This document shows positions 18,959-26,354 of a stretch of 64,000 nt of DNA, piece by piece. The DNA is from Spirosoma sp. KUDC1026 (GTDB taxonomy: Bacteria; Bacteroidota; Bacteroidia; Cytophagales; Spirosomataceae), in assembly GCF_013375035.1 (NCBI RefSeq), contig NZ_CP056032.1:3452001-3516000 (forward strand). The letters are read 5' to 3'. Position numbers and translations under genes: made by a program. How positions within the stretch are numbered: the stretch's first letter is position 1; the number at the start of each line of letters is the position of its first letter. The notes below the pieces were generated by a model, which did not search any database, had not been told where the DNA came from, and saw nothing but the letters and a program-made list of their open reading frames with translations.

Positions 18959-19219
18959 GTTGGGTGGAGCGTAAAAGCATTGCTTCAAATTCGGGCTTTT
19001 GGGCGACAATTTGACCGCCCCGCGTGGGCAATTTAAGTTTATATTTCGGCGTCTCCGGCGACAAGTTGCAGGCCGTAGAAGTCAGGTTTTTGGCTTGTTC
19101 GGCAGGTTGCAGCTGACAAGTCAAATAGCGGAGTGATGATACAAGGTAAGTTAGATGCTTTTGGACTGACAGGACAAAAATAAGTTACACAACCACTAAA
19201 ATTTTAGTCGAACCTTACA
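18959..19219 (+). repeat. Intergenic repeat block A with attC-type core GTTGGGT
   Basis: Starts with GTTGGGT (18959-18965), the GTTRRRY half of an attC-like site. Its RYYYAAC partner is not evident upstream. It is followed by two or three degenerate units of the GGGCGACA...CGCCCCG type (18990-19120). The phrase AAGCATTGCTTCAAATTCGG is shared with block B at about 19991-20010. No gene seen in 18797-19219. Confidence 0.6.
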
Positions 19220-19813
19220 ATGAATTATCTAAAAACAAAGAAAGTCGTTGACGCGAAAGCAAACAGAACCTTTGTTGTCGAAGAACTTGAGAAAATTTTC
19301 AACATTGAACTTTTACTTGTTCGTGGTCAAATATTGATAGAATATGTGTTTACTTCTTTCATAGAAAATTACTCTACCGAAGATGATTATAGATTAGACG
19401 ATAAATTTCCCTTTTACTCAAAATTTCAAATATGTAGATTACTTGGACTTTATACAGAAAAAGATACTGCATTAATAGAGCAAATTAATGTCATCAACAA
19501 AATGCGAAACGATATTGCACATAAACTTACTTTTGATAGAACACTATTACCTAATCTCTACAAACATCATAATGGTTTGAAGCAGGAAGTAAAAAAGAAG
19601 AAATTGAAGGGTGAGGCAAAAGATAGGTATATGCTAGTCATGATCTTTGGTTCTTTGTGTGGAAACTTTTCGGGAAGAGCCGCAGCAGTAAACACAGTTC
19701 ATAACACTATCAGTGACTTTGTACTTGGAAAGACTGTTGGAAGCGGAAGGAATTTTGCCGAAATTCTACAACAAGATATCGCAGATCTTAAGCTAGCTAT
19801 AAGCCAAGAATAA
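19220..19813 (+). CDS. HEPN-like protein (RNxxxH motif), first unit of the cassette-like array
   Basis: A 197-residue, all-helical, AT-rich gene. Around residue 100 it carries INKMRNDIAHKL, where RNDIAH fits the R-x4-H motif of HEPN domains. HEPN proteins are often RNases in toxin-antitoxin and phage-defence systems; some relatives (MtlR-like, DUF4145-like) are regulators or structural. No antitoxin gene is adjacent. Codon usage and base composition differ clearly from the chromosomal genes on either side, suggesting transfer. The gene is followed after 85 bases by the attC-like fold-back at 19899. The call rests on the motif and helical character only. Confidence 0.6.
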   Translation: MNYLKTKKVVDAKANRTFVVEELEKIFNIELLLVRGQILIEYVFTSFIENYSTEDDYRLDDKFPFYSKFQICRLLGLYTEKDTALIEQINVINKMRNDIAHKLTFDRTLLPNLYKHHNGLKQEVKKKKLKGEAKDRYMLVMIFGSLCGNFSGRAAAVNTVHNTISDFVLGKTVGSGRNFAEILQQDIADLKLAISQE

Positions 19814-19854
19814 TGTAGGATAATGTTACGCATCATCCGCTCTCTATATAAGTT

Positions 19855-20265
19855 GGCTCTCGGGCGACAGGGGGCAGACCGCTAAGTCAACCCTCTCAGC
19901 CCAACTGAACGGGGGTGTAAAGGTTCAGGTACGCCTGTTCAGACAGCTCCTCGCCCACCATCAACCCCCGTGGGTGTTGGGTGAACCGGCCAAGCATTGC
20001 TTCAAATTCGGGCTTTCGGGCGACAATATGAACGCCCCGGTTAAGCAGGTTTGGGCTTCCATTTTCGGGCCTCGGCTGACAGGCAGCGCGTCCCAGAGGT
20101 TAGGCTTTTTGCTCGTTCGGCGGGTCACGGCTGACAAGCCAAAGGCCGCAGTTTGGCAGGTTGGGTTTGTAGGGCAGCGTCCTGGCGACAGGGTAAACGC
20201 CCCGTAGTTCAGGCTTTTAAAGGTAAGGTGGGTTTCGTCCGACAGGGCAAACGCCCCTATTACTC
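19855..20265 (+). repeat. Intergenic repeat block B: about six degenerate 52-57-bp units
   Basis: The block holds six loosely repeated units, each with a GGCGACAG or GCTGACAG box followed by a CGCCCC-like box and often GTTAGGC or GTTAAGC. Boxes are seen at about 19863, 20017, 20074, 20130, 20184 and 20239. Several units can form a small GGGCG/CGCCC hairpin. No reading frame with protein-like character is present. It separates the HEPN-like gene from the ATPase operon. Confidence 0.7.
19899..19982 (+). other. attC-like recombination-site candidate 1
   Basis: An 84-bp fold-back with integron attC layout: R box GCCCAAC (19899-19905), 4-base spacer, L box CGGGGGT (19910-19916), variable centre, L box ACCCCCG (19964-19970), 5-base spacer, R box GTTGGGT (19976-19982). 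Outer boxes fit RYYYAAC and GTTRRRY. The one-base spacer difference gives the asymmetry seen in true attC sites. No recombination has been shown. Confidence 0.55.
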
Positions 20266-20310
20266 AAAATCAAATTATTCCAAACGTTCAATTCAATCCA
20301 CTAATTCATT

Positions 20311-20928
20311 ATGATTTTAGGTGTACACGTCAGTCTTTGCGAAGGTGAACAATCTGTAAAATCTTATCAATGCACAGAATTTGAATCTAAGTTCTACGGT
20401 ATTAGCGGATATGGCTATGTTGAAGTGACGAACAAGCGACTATTGTTCCAAACGCCCGGCCAAAATTCAAAAGGTTGGGTTGGTATTCATAATGAGGTTG
20501 CGATAACCGAAGTCTCCGACATCAAAATCTACAAAGGTTCTACCTTTAGTCTGCCTATGTTTCTTATAGGCTTGATAGGTGCTTTGATAGGTGCCGCGAT
20601 TATTAGAGCCGGTATAGCTTCACTGACAAGCGAGGGTGTAGGTACGCTTTTAGGATTGGCTACTTTGGGGTATCTTGGTTATCTTGTTTACAATTGGGCA
20701 AAAAAAGATGCTTTTTCAATCATAATCAGCACAAGACAAGGTGAAGCGGTAGTTGCTTTGGCCGGTGTTTCGCCTTTTAACAGTGGCGGCATTGCTTCCT
20801 CTAAATCACTTATTTCTAATAAACCAAGTACCGATACAGATACAATGATCCGAGAGATTGGGGCTGTCATTTTAGATGTACAAACTCTCGGAGATTTCGC
20901 AGTGCAAAAATGGAACCCTAACGCTTAA
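20311..20928 (+). CDS. PH-like domain membrane protein, gene 1 of the ATPase/OmpA operon
   Basis: A 205-residue protein. Residues 10-75 (GYGYVEVTNKRLLFQTPG and surrounding strands) look like a bacterial short PH/GRAM-type domain. Two hydrophobic segments follow (LPMFLIGLIGALIGAAII and GVGTLLGLATLGYLGYLV), then more strands (DAFSIIISTRQGEAVVALAG) that may complete the domain. It is likely an inner-membrane protein. It opens a tight five-gene operon with gaps of 5, 7, 10 and 1 base. AT-rich like its partners. Function unknown. Confidence 0.75.
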   Translation: MILGVHVSLCEGEQSVKSYQCTEFESKFYGISGYGYVEVTNKRLLFQTPGQNSKGWVGIHNEVAITEVSDIKIYKGSTFSLPMFLIGLIGALIGAAIIRAGIASLTSEGVGTLLGLATLGYLGYLVYNWAKKDAFSIIISTRQGEAVVALAGVSPFNSGGIASSKSLISNKPSTDTDTMIREIGAVILDVQTLGDFAVQKWNPNA

Positions 20929-20933
20929 ACAGA

Positions 20934-21653
20934 ATGGATAATTCCTCGAAAAAACCGCGAATGGCAACTTTCCTTGAAGCTGCAACAATTGCTGCTGGAT
21001 TGGCTAGTACTCAAACAGGATATATGCAACCCCCTCCTGTACCTACTGAAGAAACACAAGTCGTTGACCATCAAAAAATACAACAAGAAGAACAAAGAGA
21101 AAGAAACGACGTAGGCGATGCGTATCAATCAAGTAAAGATCAAGAGGCAGAGAAAAGAAAAAATGAGATAGAAAATTCAGAACAATACGAGAATGACCCT
21201 AAAAATAAAGTTCAAGAGATAGGCGATAAGCCTGCCGAAGACTTGGGCGAATCTCAAGGTAATGAGCCTGCATCGTCAGCTAATCAGCAGGAGAGTACTG
21301 TTGTAAGTGAAGAACCAACACTCAGAGCGGATCAAAGTGAAGACCTCTCTATGTATGAAAGCGAGGAACCAGAACTGAAAGCAGATTTGAACGAGGAAAA
21401 TAATGCATATGGAAATGAGGAGCCAACATTGAAGGCAGACTCTCAAATGCGAGTTAGCAATGACACTAACTCCCAAGATTCTTCTCTTTCTGACGAACAA
21501 TCGCAAAATCAAAATGGCGAGTATGAAAATGAAGAACCAACGCTAAGAGCAGATTCACAAATGCAAGAGAGCAATAAAGCAACGTACCAAGCTGATTCGA
21601 CTTCTAACGAAGAATCAGAAGAGAACAAACAGTATTACGGAACGTCATACTAA
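20934..21653 (+). CDS. Acidic disordered protein with EEPTLRAD repeats, gene 2
   Basis: A 239-residue, highly acidic, low-complexity protein without hydrophobic segments except a short alanine-rich stretch near residues 15-25. Four copies of an EEPxL(R/K)AD motif occur in the second half (EEPTLRAD, EEPELKAD, EEPTLKAD, EEPTLRAD). The rest is Q/E/N/S-rich and probably unfolded. It may be a flexible linker, a binding platform for the ATPase, or a secreted substrate. I do not recognise it. Five bases separate it from gene 1 and seven from the ATPase gene. Confidence 0.75.
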   Translation: MDNSSKKPRMATFLEAATIAAGLASTQTGYMQPPPVPTEETQVVDHQKIQQEEQRERNDVGDAYQSSKDQEAEKRKNEIENSEQYENDPKNKVQEIGDKPAEDLGESQGNEPASSANQQESTVVSEEPTLRADQSEDLSMYESEEPELKADLNEENNAYGNEEPTLKADSQMRVSNDTNSQDSSLSDEQSQNQNGEYENEEPTLRADSQMQESNKATYQADSTSNEESEENKQYYGTSY

Positions 21654-21660
21654 ATTTTGA

Positions 21661-22947
21661 ATGAACAGTCTAACACATTTTCAGGGTCAACAACTTCTAC
21701 GTACCAAACAAGCATTTTCTACTGCCAGCAGCCGGTGTAATCTAAGAGGTAGTGATCTCAGTGGGACTGATTTTCTCCTACCTATCACCGACGAATGGTT
21801 TAGTAAACATTTACTTTTCGTTGGTAATGTCGGTACAGGTAAAACAAACGCTATATCCCAAATTATCCGTCAGATAAAAAATAACATGACAGCGGATGAT
21901 GTCATGATTGTTTTTGACAGTAAAGGGGACTTTTTTAGTAAATTCTACAGCGAAAATGATGTCGTGTTCAGTAACAAACCTGAGTTATTCACAAAATCAC
22001 AACGCTATTGGAATATTTTTCAAGAAATAGCTATTGATGAATCAAAAGAAAGCAAGGTTGAAAATGCGCTGGAAATAGCTTCTACCCTTTTTGCAGATAA
22101 AACTAAGAACAGTCAGCAACCTTTCTTTCCTAATGCCGCTAAAGATATATTAGCGGCTCTTTTGCAAATCTTCACTTTATATTATGACTCTAATAATTTC
22201 ACGTTCTTTAACAAAATAGTACGAAATTCTGATGCTAAAGACTTACGCGAGTTACTTGTGAAGTATAATTTCAAGAGCCTTGTTAGCTACATTTCAAATG
22301 ATGCTTCACCTCAAACCGGAGGGGTGTTATCTAACTTATATCAGCTTTTAAATGAAATCTTTGTCGGAGCGTTTTGCAAGAAAGGGGATTTGTCAATTAA
22401 AGAATTAGTTAGACAAAAAGGAGGAAAGACTATATTTATTGAATACGACCCGGCAGCAGGTGGCTTGTTAACGCCTATTTACAGATTGTTAATTGATTTA
22501 GCTATAAAAGAAGGCATAGGGCGACAAAAAAGTAAAGGCAATGTGTGGTTCATCATTGATGAGTTTCCGCTTGTGCCAAATTTAAAACATATTGACAATG
22601 GCATTAACTTTGGCCGAAGTCAGGGATGTAAGTTTATTATCGGCCTTCAAAACATTCCGCAGGTTTATCATGAATATGGAGAGTCTATGGCTCAAAGCCT
22701 TCTATCAGGCCTTAATACAGTTTTCTCCTTTCGAGTGGATGATGTCAAATCAAGAGACTTTATCCAAGATAGGTACGGTAACTGCTTGAAGAAGATTGCT
22801 TATACAAATAAAGGCGTTCTTAATGAGGTTGTTGCTCCCCATAAAGTCATTGAGGATTGGGATATTGCTGGTCTTTCAATTGGGACAGCTATTGTAGGGC
22901 TTCCAAGCCAAGAGCCTTTCTTTTTTCGATTTAAAGAAGAAAAATGA
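21661..22947 (+). CDS. TraD/VirD4-like AAA ATPase, gene 3
   Basis: A 428-residue P-loop ATPase of the type IV coupling protein / HerA-FtsK class. Walker A is GNVGTGKT (55-62), Walker B is VWFIIDEF (295-302), and FIIGLQNIPQVYHEYG resembles the motif 3 region of TraD-like proteins, where a glutamine senses nucleotide. It lacks the N-terminal membrane helices of standard VirD4, and no relaxase, VirB4 or channel genes are near. It may therefore pump DNA or protein in another setting, with the membrane part supplied by genes 1 and 4. Compared with conjugative relatives it is short. Well supported as an ATPase; the biological role is open. Confidence 0.85.
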   Translation: MNSLTHFQGQQLLRTKQAFSTASSRCNLRGSDLSGTDFLLPITDEWFSKHLLFVGNVGTGKTNAISQIIRQIKNNMTADDVMIVFDSKGDFFSKFYSENDVVFSNKPELFTKSQRYWNIFQEIAIDESKESKVENALEIASTLFADKTKNSQQPFFPNAAKDILAALLQIFTLYYDSNNFTFFNKIVRNSDAKDLRELLVKYNFKSLVSYISNDASPQTGGVLSNLYQLLNEIFVGAFCKKGDLSIKELVRQKGGKTIFIEYDPAAGGLLTPIYRLLIDLAIKEGIGRQKSKGNVWFIIDEFPLVPNLKHIDNGINFGRSQGCKFIIGLQNIPQVYHEYGESMAQSLLSGLNTVFSFRVDDVKSRDFIQDRYGNCLKKIAYTNKGVLNEVVAPHKVIEDWDIAGLSIGTAIVGLPSQEPFFFRFKEEK

Positions 22948-22957
22948 CATTTACGCT

Positions 22958-23710
22958 ATGAGCCGGTACAACGCTAACACTATAATCGAGGGACGTTACT
23001 TGCTTATTGAAAGTATTTCCCATGATTTAAAATCCGGTCGCCAGGTTTGGTCTGCAAAAGACAATCAGACAGGAAAACGTGTATTAGGTCGTTTTGAAGC
23101 GAACGGTAAAATTGAATGGTTTCCTGACACACGTAATTTGGCTTCTAATTCTTCAAAACAGAAAATTAGTACCAAACCTAAGATAGTTCTTCCTGCAATC
23201 AAGTTGTCCCAAAGTAGTTCGACGTTTCGCCGATTTATACCATTGTTTATGTTATTTGGGGTTGGGCTAATTACGGTAGCTTACTACCAAAAAGATAAGA
23301 TACAAGATTTTTGGCAAGTCAAGTTTAATAGTTCAAATGGTGAACAACTGGAAGAAGGTGAAGAAGATTTGGATGAATCCAACGCTGAATCAGTATCTGC
23401 TAACACTCCCCTTTCTAACGGTAGTTCTCGTACTGAGCAACCAAATCAACCCGCCTCAATACCTCCAGTCTTTTCAAATACTGAGGATAGTTCCGTGATT
23501 GATACACCTATCGAAGCGGTACCCAATCAGAAAGTAGAGCAAGCCGTTAATAACTCTAATGTTGCTGGCACCGTTTCCCCTATTGAGGAGAAACATAGTA
23601 GAGACGCAGTACCGAAGCGAGACCATCATGCGATAGCAAAGCCACCAAAGAAGAAGCCTTCTTCAAAACAGAACACATTCGTAACTGATTCAGAACTCAA
23701 TAAAAATTGA
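22958..23710 (+). CDS. Single-pass membrane protein with degenerate kinase-like N-terminus, gene 4
   Basis: A 250-residue protein. Residues 8-45 (IIEGRYLLIESISHDL, then QVWSAKDNQTGKRVLGRF) faintly recall the first strands of Ser/Thr kinase N-lobes, but the catalytic core is absent. A transmembrane helix follows near 93-112 (FIPLFMLFGVGLITVAYY). The C-terminal 130 residues are acidic then basic, and look disordered, ending with a KPPKKKPSSK cluster. It may anchor the ATPase to the inner membrane and span towards the outer-membrane lipoprotein. The kinase resemblance is weak. Function unknown. Confidence 0.7.
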   Translation: MSRYNANTIIEGRYLLIESISHDLKSGRQVWSAKDNQTGKRVLGRFEANGKIEWFPDTRNLASNSSKQKISTKPKIVLPAIKLSQSSSTFRRFIPLFMLFGVGLITVAYYQKDKIQDFWQVKFNSSNGEQLEEGEEDLDESNAESVSANTPLSNGSSRTEQPNQPASIPPVFSNTEDSSVIDTPIEAVPNQKVEQAVNNSNVAGTVSPIEEKHSRDAVPKRDHHAIAKPPKKKPSSKQNTFVTDSELNKN

Positions 23711-23711
23711 T

Positions 23712-24632
23712 ATGACCACACTTTTACGCTCTATTTACCTGACAGTTTTTGTTTGTTCAATGTTTGGGTGCACGACCCAAAAACAACAATCACAACAGGC
23801 GATTATCAGGCAACAGAAAGCGCAAAGCAAAACTGTTCGTTCGACTGGTTTGGTCTCCCAACGGTCGCGTGAAGCAGTAAAAAGTGGACGAATTTCGGAG
23901 TCCGCAAATAAATCTATCCAAACCTACATTACCTCTCAACAGGATAGTATTAGGCTCGACAGTTTAGAATTAGTCAAACTCAATGACGAGTTAAGCAGCA
24001 TTGATGAGAAGGCTAATCCAGAAGGTGCTAAAGCAGTAACTGCTAAAGCAAATATTGTTATGGCAGAATCGAATCGCCGACTACGTGCATTTGACCGTAG
24101 GACAGCGGTTATTGTTGGTTTTCTTAATAGTGAAACGTTCAGTAAATCAGAGCTAAACACACTATTTGGCACGGGCGATTACAAGCTTACAACAGAACAG
24201 TTTAATCAAGGCAAGCAACTTTTCACACCTATTGTCGAAAAAATATTTCTCTTTTCAAACAAATACAAAGGCGGTTTCAAGAGTATGGAAGGGGAAATTA
24301 TTGTAACAGGTTATTCTGATGCAACACCTATTGAATCAGGTTCGCGGCTTTACAATGATTTAGTTCAAAGAATAAATCGCGATAATCGGATTAGAAATCC
24401 TTCAAAGGCAGATTTAAACAGAAAGCTTTCTGAACTTAGGGCCGAGGCTGTCAAAGGAATTATCGACGAGATTATTCGCGACAGAAAAAATAATAATAAT
24501 TTTCTTAAAATGACGGTCAAGACGTTGGGAAGAGGAGAAGAAAGACCTCCTTTTCTGACAAGCAACGTTTCTCGTGACGATCAGCGTCGTCGGATTGTGA
24601 CATTTTACTGGGTAGTATTACCTGTACTCTAA
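23712..24632 (+). CDS. OmpA-like lipoprotein, gene 5
   Basis: A 306-residue lipoprotein. The signal peptide ends in SMFGC with the lipidated cysteine at residue 20. A helical, glutamine- and lysine-rich region follows (about 25-140), then an OmpA/MotB-like peptidoglycan-binding domain. The domain includes EGEIIVTGYSDATPI, a long insertion, LSELRAEAVKG and a final RRRIVTFYWVVLP. The R-R positions near the end match the peptidoglycan-binding arginine region of the family. It starts one base after gene 4 ends. The likely place is the periplasm, tying the complex to the cell wall. Confidence 0.78.
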   Translation: MTTLLRSIYLTVFVCSMFGCTTQKQQSQQAIIRQQKAQSKTVRSTGLVSQRSREAVKSGRISESANKSIQTYITSQQDSIRLDSLELVKLNDELSSIDEKANPEGAKAVTAKANIVMAESNRRLRAFDRRTAVIVGFLNSETFSKSELNTLFGTGDYKLTTEQFNQGKQLFTPIVEKIFLFSNKYKGGFKSMEGEIIVTGYSDATPIESGSRLYNDLVQRINRDNRIRNPSKADLNRKLSELRAEAVKGIIDEIIRDRKNNNNFLKMTVKTLGRGEERPPFLTSNVSRDDQRRRIVTFYWVVLPVL

Positions 24633-24639
24633 ACGTTAG

Positions 24640-24880
24640 GTCACTGTCAGGATGGCTCTCCGGCGACAGGTTGCAGGCCGCAAAGTCAACCCTCTCAGCC
24701 CAACCTTCCATGTGTGTAAAGGCTCCTGCGTCACCATCAGCACATGGAGGTGTTGGGTGAATCGGCCAAAATGGGCTTCCATTTCGGCGTTTCGGGCGAC
24801 AGTTTAAACGCCCCGCGTGGGCAGCTTGGGGCTTGCATTTCGGGCTTTCAGCTGACTAGATAATCGCCCCGGTTAGGACA
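24640..24880 (+). repeat. Intergenic repeat block D after the ATPase operon
   Basis: Begins CTCTCCGGCGACAGGTTGCA with CAGGCCGCAAAGTC, very close to the start of block B (19856-19890). After the attC-like site come units GGCTTCCATTTCGGCG...CGCCCCGCGTGGGCAG and GGCTTGCATTTCGGGC...CGCCCCGGTTAGG. The next cassette gene starts about 30 bases later. Confidence 0.7.
24698..24758 (+). other. attC-like recombination-site candidate 2
   Basis: A 61-bp fold-back: GCCCAAC (24698-24704), 3-base spacer, CCATGTG (24708-24714), centre GTGTAAAGG..., CACATGG (24741-24747), 4-base spacer, GTTGGGT (24752-24758). The L boxes differ from site 1 but pair perfectly with each other, so pairing is kept while sequence changes. 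This covariation is the best evidence that the structure matters. Confidence 0.6.
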
Positions 24881-24902
24881 ATTGGACAAAACGGTAAACT
24901 GT

Positions 24903-25253
24903 ATGAATAAAGAAACAAAAACGGTTGACGATTACATTGCCAGTTTCTCGCAAGAAGTCAGAGAGAGACTTCAACGTATTCGTCAGCTAATAAAAGACAA
25001 CGCCCCGCAAGCTAAAGAGAGCATTGCCTATGGGATAGCTGCCTATAAGATCAACAAAAAACCGTTGGTCTATTTCGGTGGCTTCAATAACCATATAAGT
25101 TTTCATGCCACCCCAGTCGGCCATGAGCAGTTTAAAGATAAGCTCTCTGTCTATAAACAAGGTAAAGGTTCTGTGCAGTTTCCACATAGCGAACCTTTGC
25201 CAGTGGAATTGATTGTTAAAATTATAAAATTTAGAGTGGCAGAAAACGCCTAA
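24903..25253 (+). CDS. DUF1801-family protein (YdhG-like)
   Basis: A 116-residue protein starting at ATG 24903 (an upstream TTG at 24882 would add seven residues). Family features are YIASFSQEVRERLQRIRQLI, a helix that opens the domain, AKESIAYGIAAYKINKKPLVYFGGF, HISFHATP and the ending QFPHSEPLPVELIVKIIKFR. The fold is related to the iron chaperone frataxin-like group, but the biochemical role is uncertain. Proteins of this family often travel as single genes in gene-cassette arrays, which fits its place between two attC-like sites. Same strand as its neighbours. Confidence 0.88.
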   Translation: MNKETKTVDDYIASFSQEVRERLQRIRQLIKDNAPQAKESIAYGIAAYKINKKPLVYFGGFNNHISFHATPVGHEQFKDKLSVYKQGKGSVQFPHSEPLPVELIVKIIKFRVAENA

Positions 25254-25284
25254 AGCGGTTTCCGTTTTTGATAGCTCGCTCCGC

Positions 25285-25640
25285 GTGGGTTGGTTTCCGG
25301 CGACAGATTGCTCGCCCCCGAAGGAAAGGTTCAGCCCAACAAGGGAAAGGGTGTAAAGGTTGAAAGTACGTGCGTTCAGTTAGGTAGTTTCCTCATTTAT
25401 CAACCCCCGTGGGTATTGGGTGCTGCCAAACAGATAGAGCGTATTCGGCGGCTTTCGGTCGACAGTCAGCACGTCTCGATAGTCAGGCTGTTTGGTTCGT
25501 TAGTTAGCTACATGTGACATGGTAAACGCCGGAGTTGGGACACCTTTTTGGGTCGTCTGTGACACGAGAACCGCCCCGAAAAGGAAGTCCAAGCGAGTTG
25601 GGGACGTAGCGCTTGACAGTTCAACCGCCCCGACAGGATG
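25285..25640 (+). repeat. Intergenic repeat block E
   Basis: Starts with GGTTTCCGGCGACAGATTGC as in blocks B and D, contains the third attC-like fold-back, then further units with boxes GGTCGACAG (about 25468), TGTGACATGGTAAACGCCGG (about 25513), and CTTGACAGTTCAACCGCCCC (about 25611). Several units end in GCCCC-like boxes. No gene seen in 25254-25724. Confidence 0.65.
25334..25421 (+). other. attC-like recombination-site candidate 3, decayed
   Basis: GCCCAAC (25334-25340) pairs with ATTGGGT (25415-25421); ACCCCCG is kept at 25403-25409 but its partner L box is eroded to an A/G-rich stretch. The G that would be cleaved in GTTRRRY is replaced by A, so this copy may be inactive. Confidence 0.45.
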
Positions 25641-25724
25641 GCTTGACAAGACGCGGCAAAAAGCGTGTTAGTGCATGAGCTAGAAAACGCTTAACTTTGT
25701 TAGGATTGCAACAACGACAAAGAA

Positions 25725-25910
25725 ATGCCTACTCACAAAATTAAGAAATCCACTCCTGCTTTGGTGATACGTGGACGTAATGCGACAGGTAAAATCATTG
25801 AGGGCTCTATTCCAGCTGGTGAGTTGCCGACAGAAGACCCAGGCTTAGCTATTCAGAGAATATTAGCCAAACATAAAGACATCACCCCCACGCCTGTGCT
25901 GCCTGAATGA
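25725..25910 (+). CDS. Putative antitoxin of the VapC-like toxin
   Basis: A 61-residue protein directly upstream of a PIN-domain toxin with a 4-base ATGA overlap, the usual translational coupling of toxin-antitoxin pairs. It is basic at the start (MPTHKIKKSTPALVIRGRN) and carries a helical segment near the end (GLAIQRILAKHKD). No classic DNA-binding motif is certain. The antitoxin call rests on size, order and overlap. Confidence 0.7.
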   Translation: MPTHKIKKSTPALVIRGRNATGKIIEGSIPAGELPTEDPGLAIQRILAKHKDITPTPVLPE

Positions 25911-26353
25911 CCAGTTCCTTACTAAATTCGTTTGTGCTGGTGGATACGGGCGTGATGAGTCGTTTTTTCCTGAATAAGCCACAAATTGTCAAAGCCTATA
26001 ATGAACTGGTGATTACAGCTGTACCAGTTATATCAGCCAGCATTTACATCGAGTTGATGCGGTGGCTAGTCAATATCCGGGGCCGTGCCACTGACCCAAT
26101 TACGAAGAGTGAGTTTGACGCTATCCGAAAACAGTTGGATAAATACGTGCAGTTAAATCACGGCGACTGCATTGAGATCGCTGTAGAAACCTGTCGACTT
26201 TATCCGGACACGGGATTGGGCGACTGTTTTACTATTGGAGTCGGTCTATTTTTTGACATTCCTATTTTTACGCTCAATCAGAAGCACTTTGACCGAGTGC
26301 CGGGAGCCCGGCTTTATCAGCCTTCTAACTCCGACCTTTTGGAAACCAATTGA
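25907..26353 (+). CDS. PIN-domain toxin (VapC-like RNase)
   Basis: A 148-residue PIN nuclease. Acidic metal ligands are visible: D13 in FVLVDTGVMSRF, a glutamate in SIYIELMRW, and aspartates in YPDTGLGDCFTIGV. The ending FTLNQKHFDRVPGARLY is the typical VapC tail. VapC toxins cut tRNA or rRNA and are held in check by the upstream antitoxin. Such pairs are common in mobile arrays and help keep them. Followed by repeat block F. Confidence 0.88.
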   Translation: MTSSLLNSFVLVDTGVMSRFFLNKPQIVKAYNELVITAVPVISASIYIELMRWLVNIRGRATDPITKSEFDAIRKQLDKYVQLNHGDCIEIAVETCRLYPDTGLGDCFTIGVGLFFDIPIFTLNQKHFDRVPGARLYQPSNSDLLETN

Positions 26354-26354
26354 T

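Noticed and set aside
21661-22947. Conjugative coupling protein of an integrative element
   Set aside because: No relaxase, VirB4 or other transfer genes are in the window, and the membrane N-terminus of VirD4 is absent; the resemblance is limited to the ATPase core.
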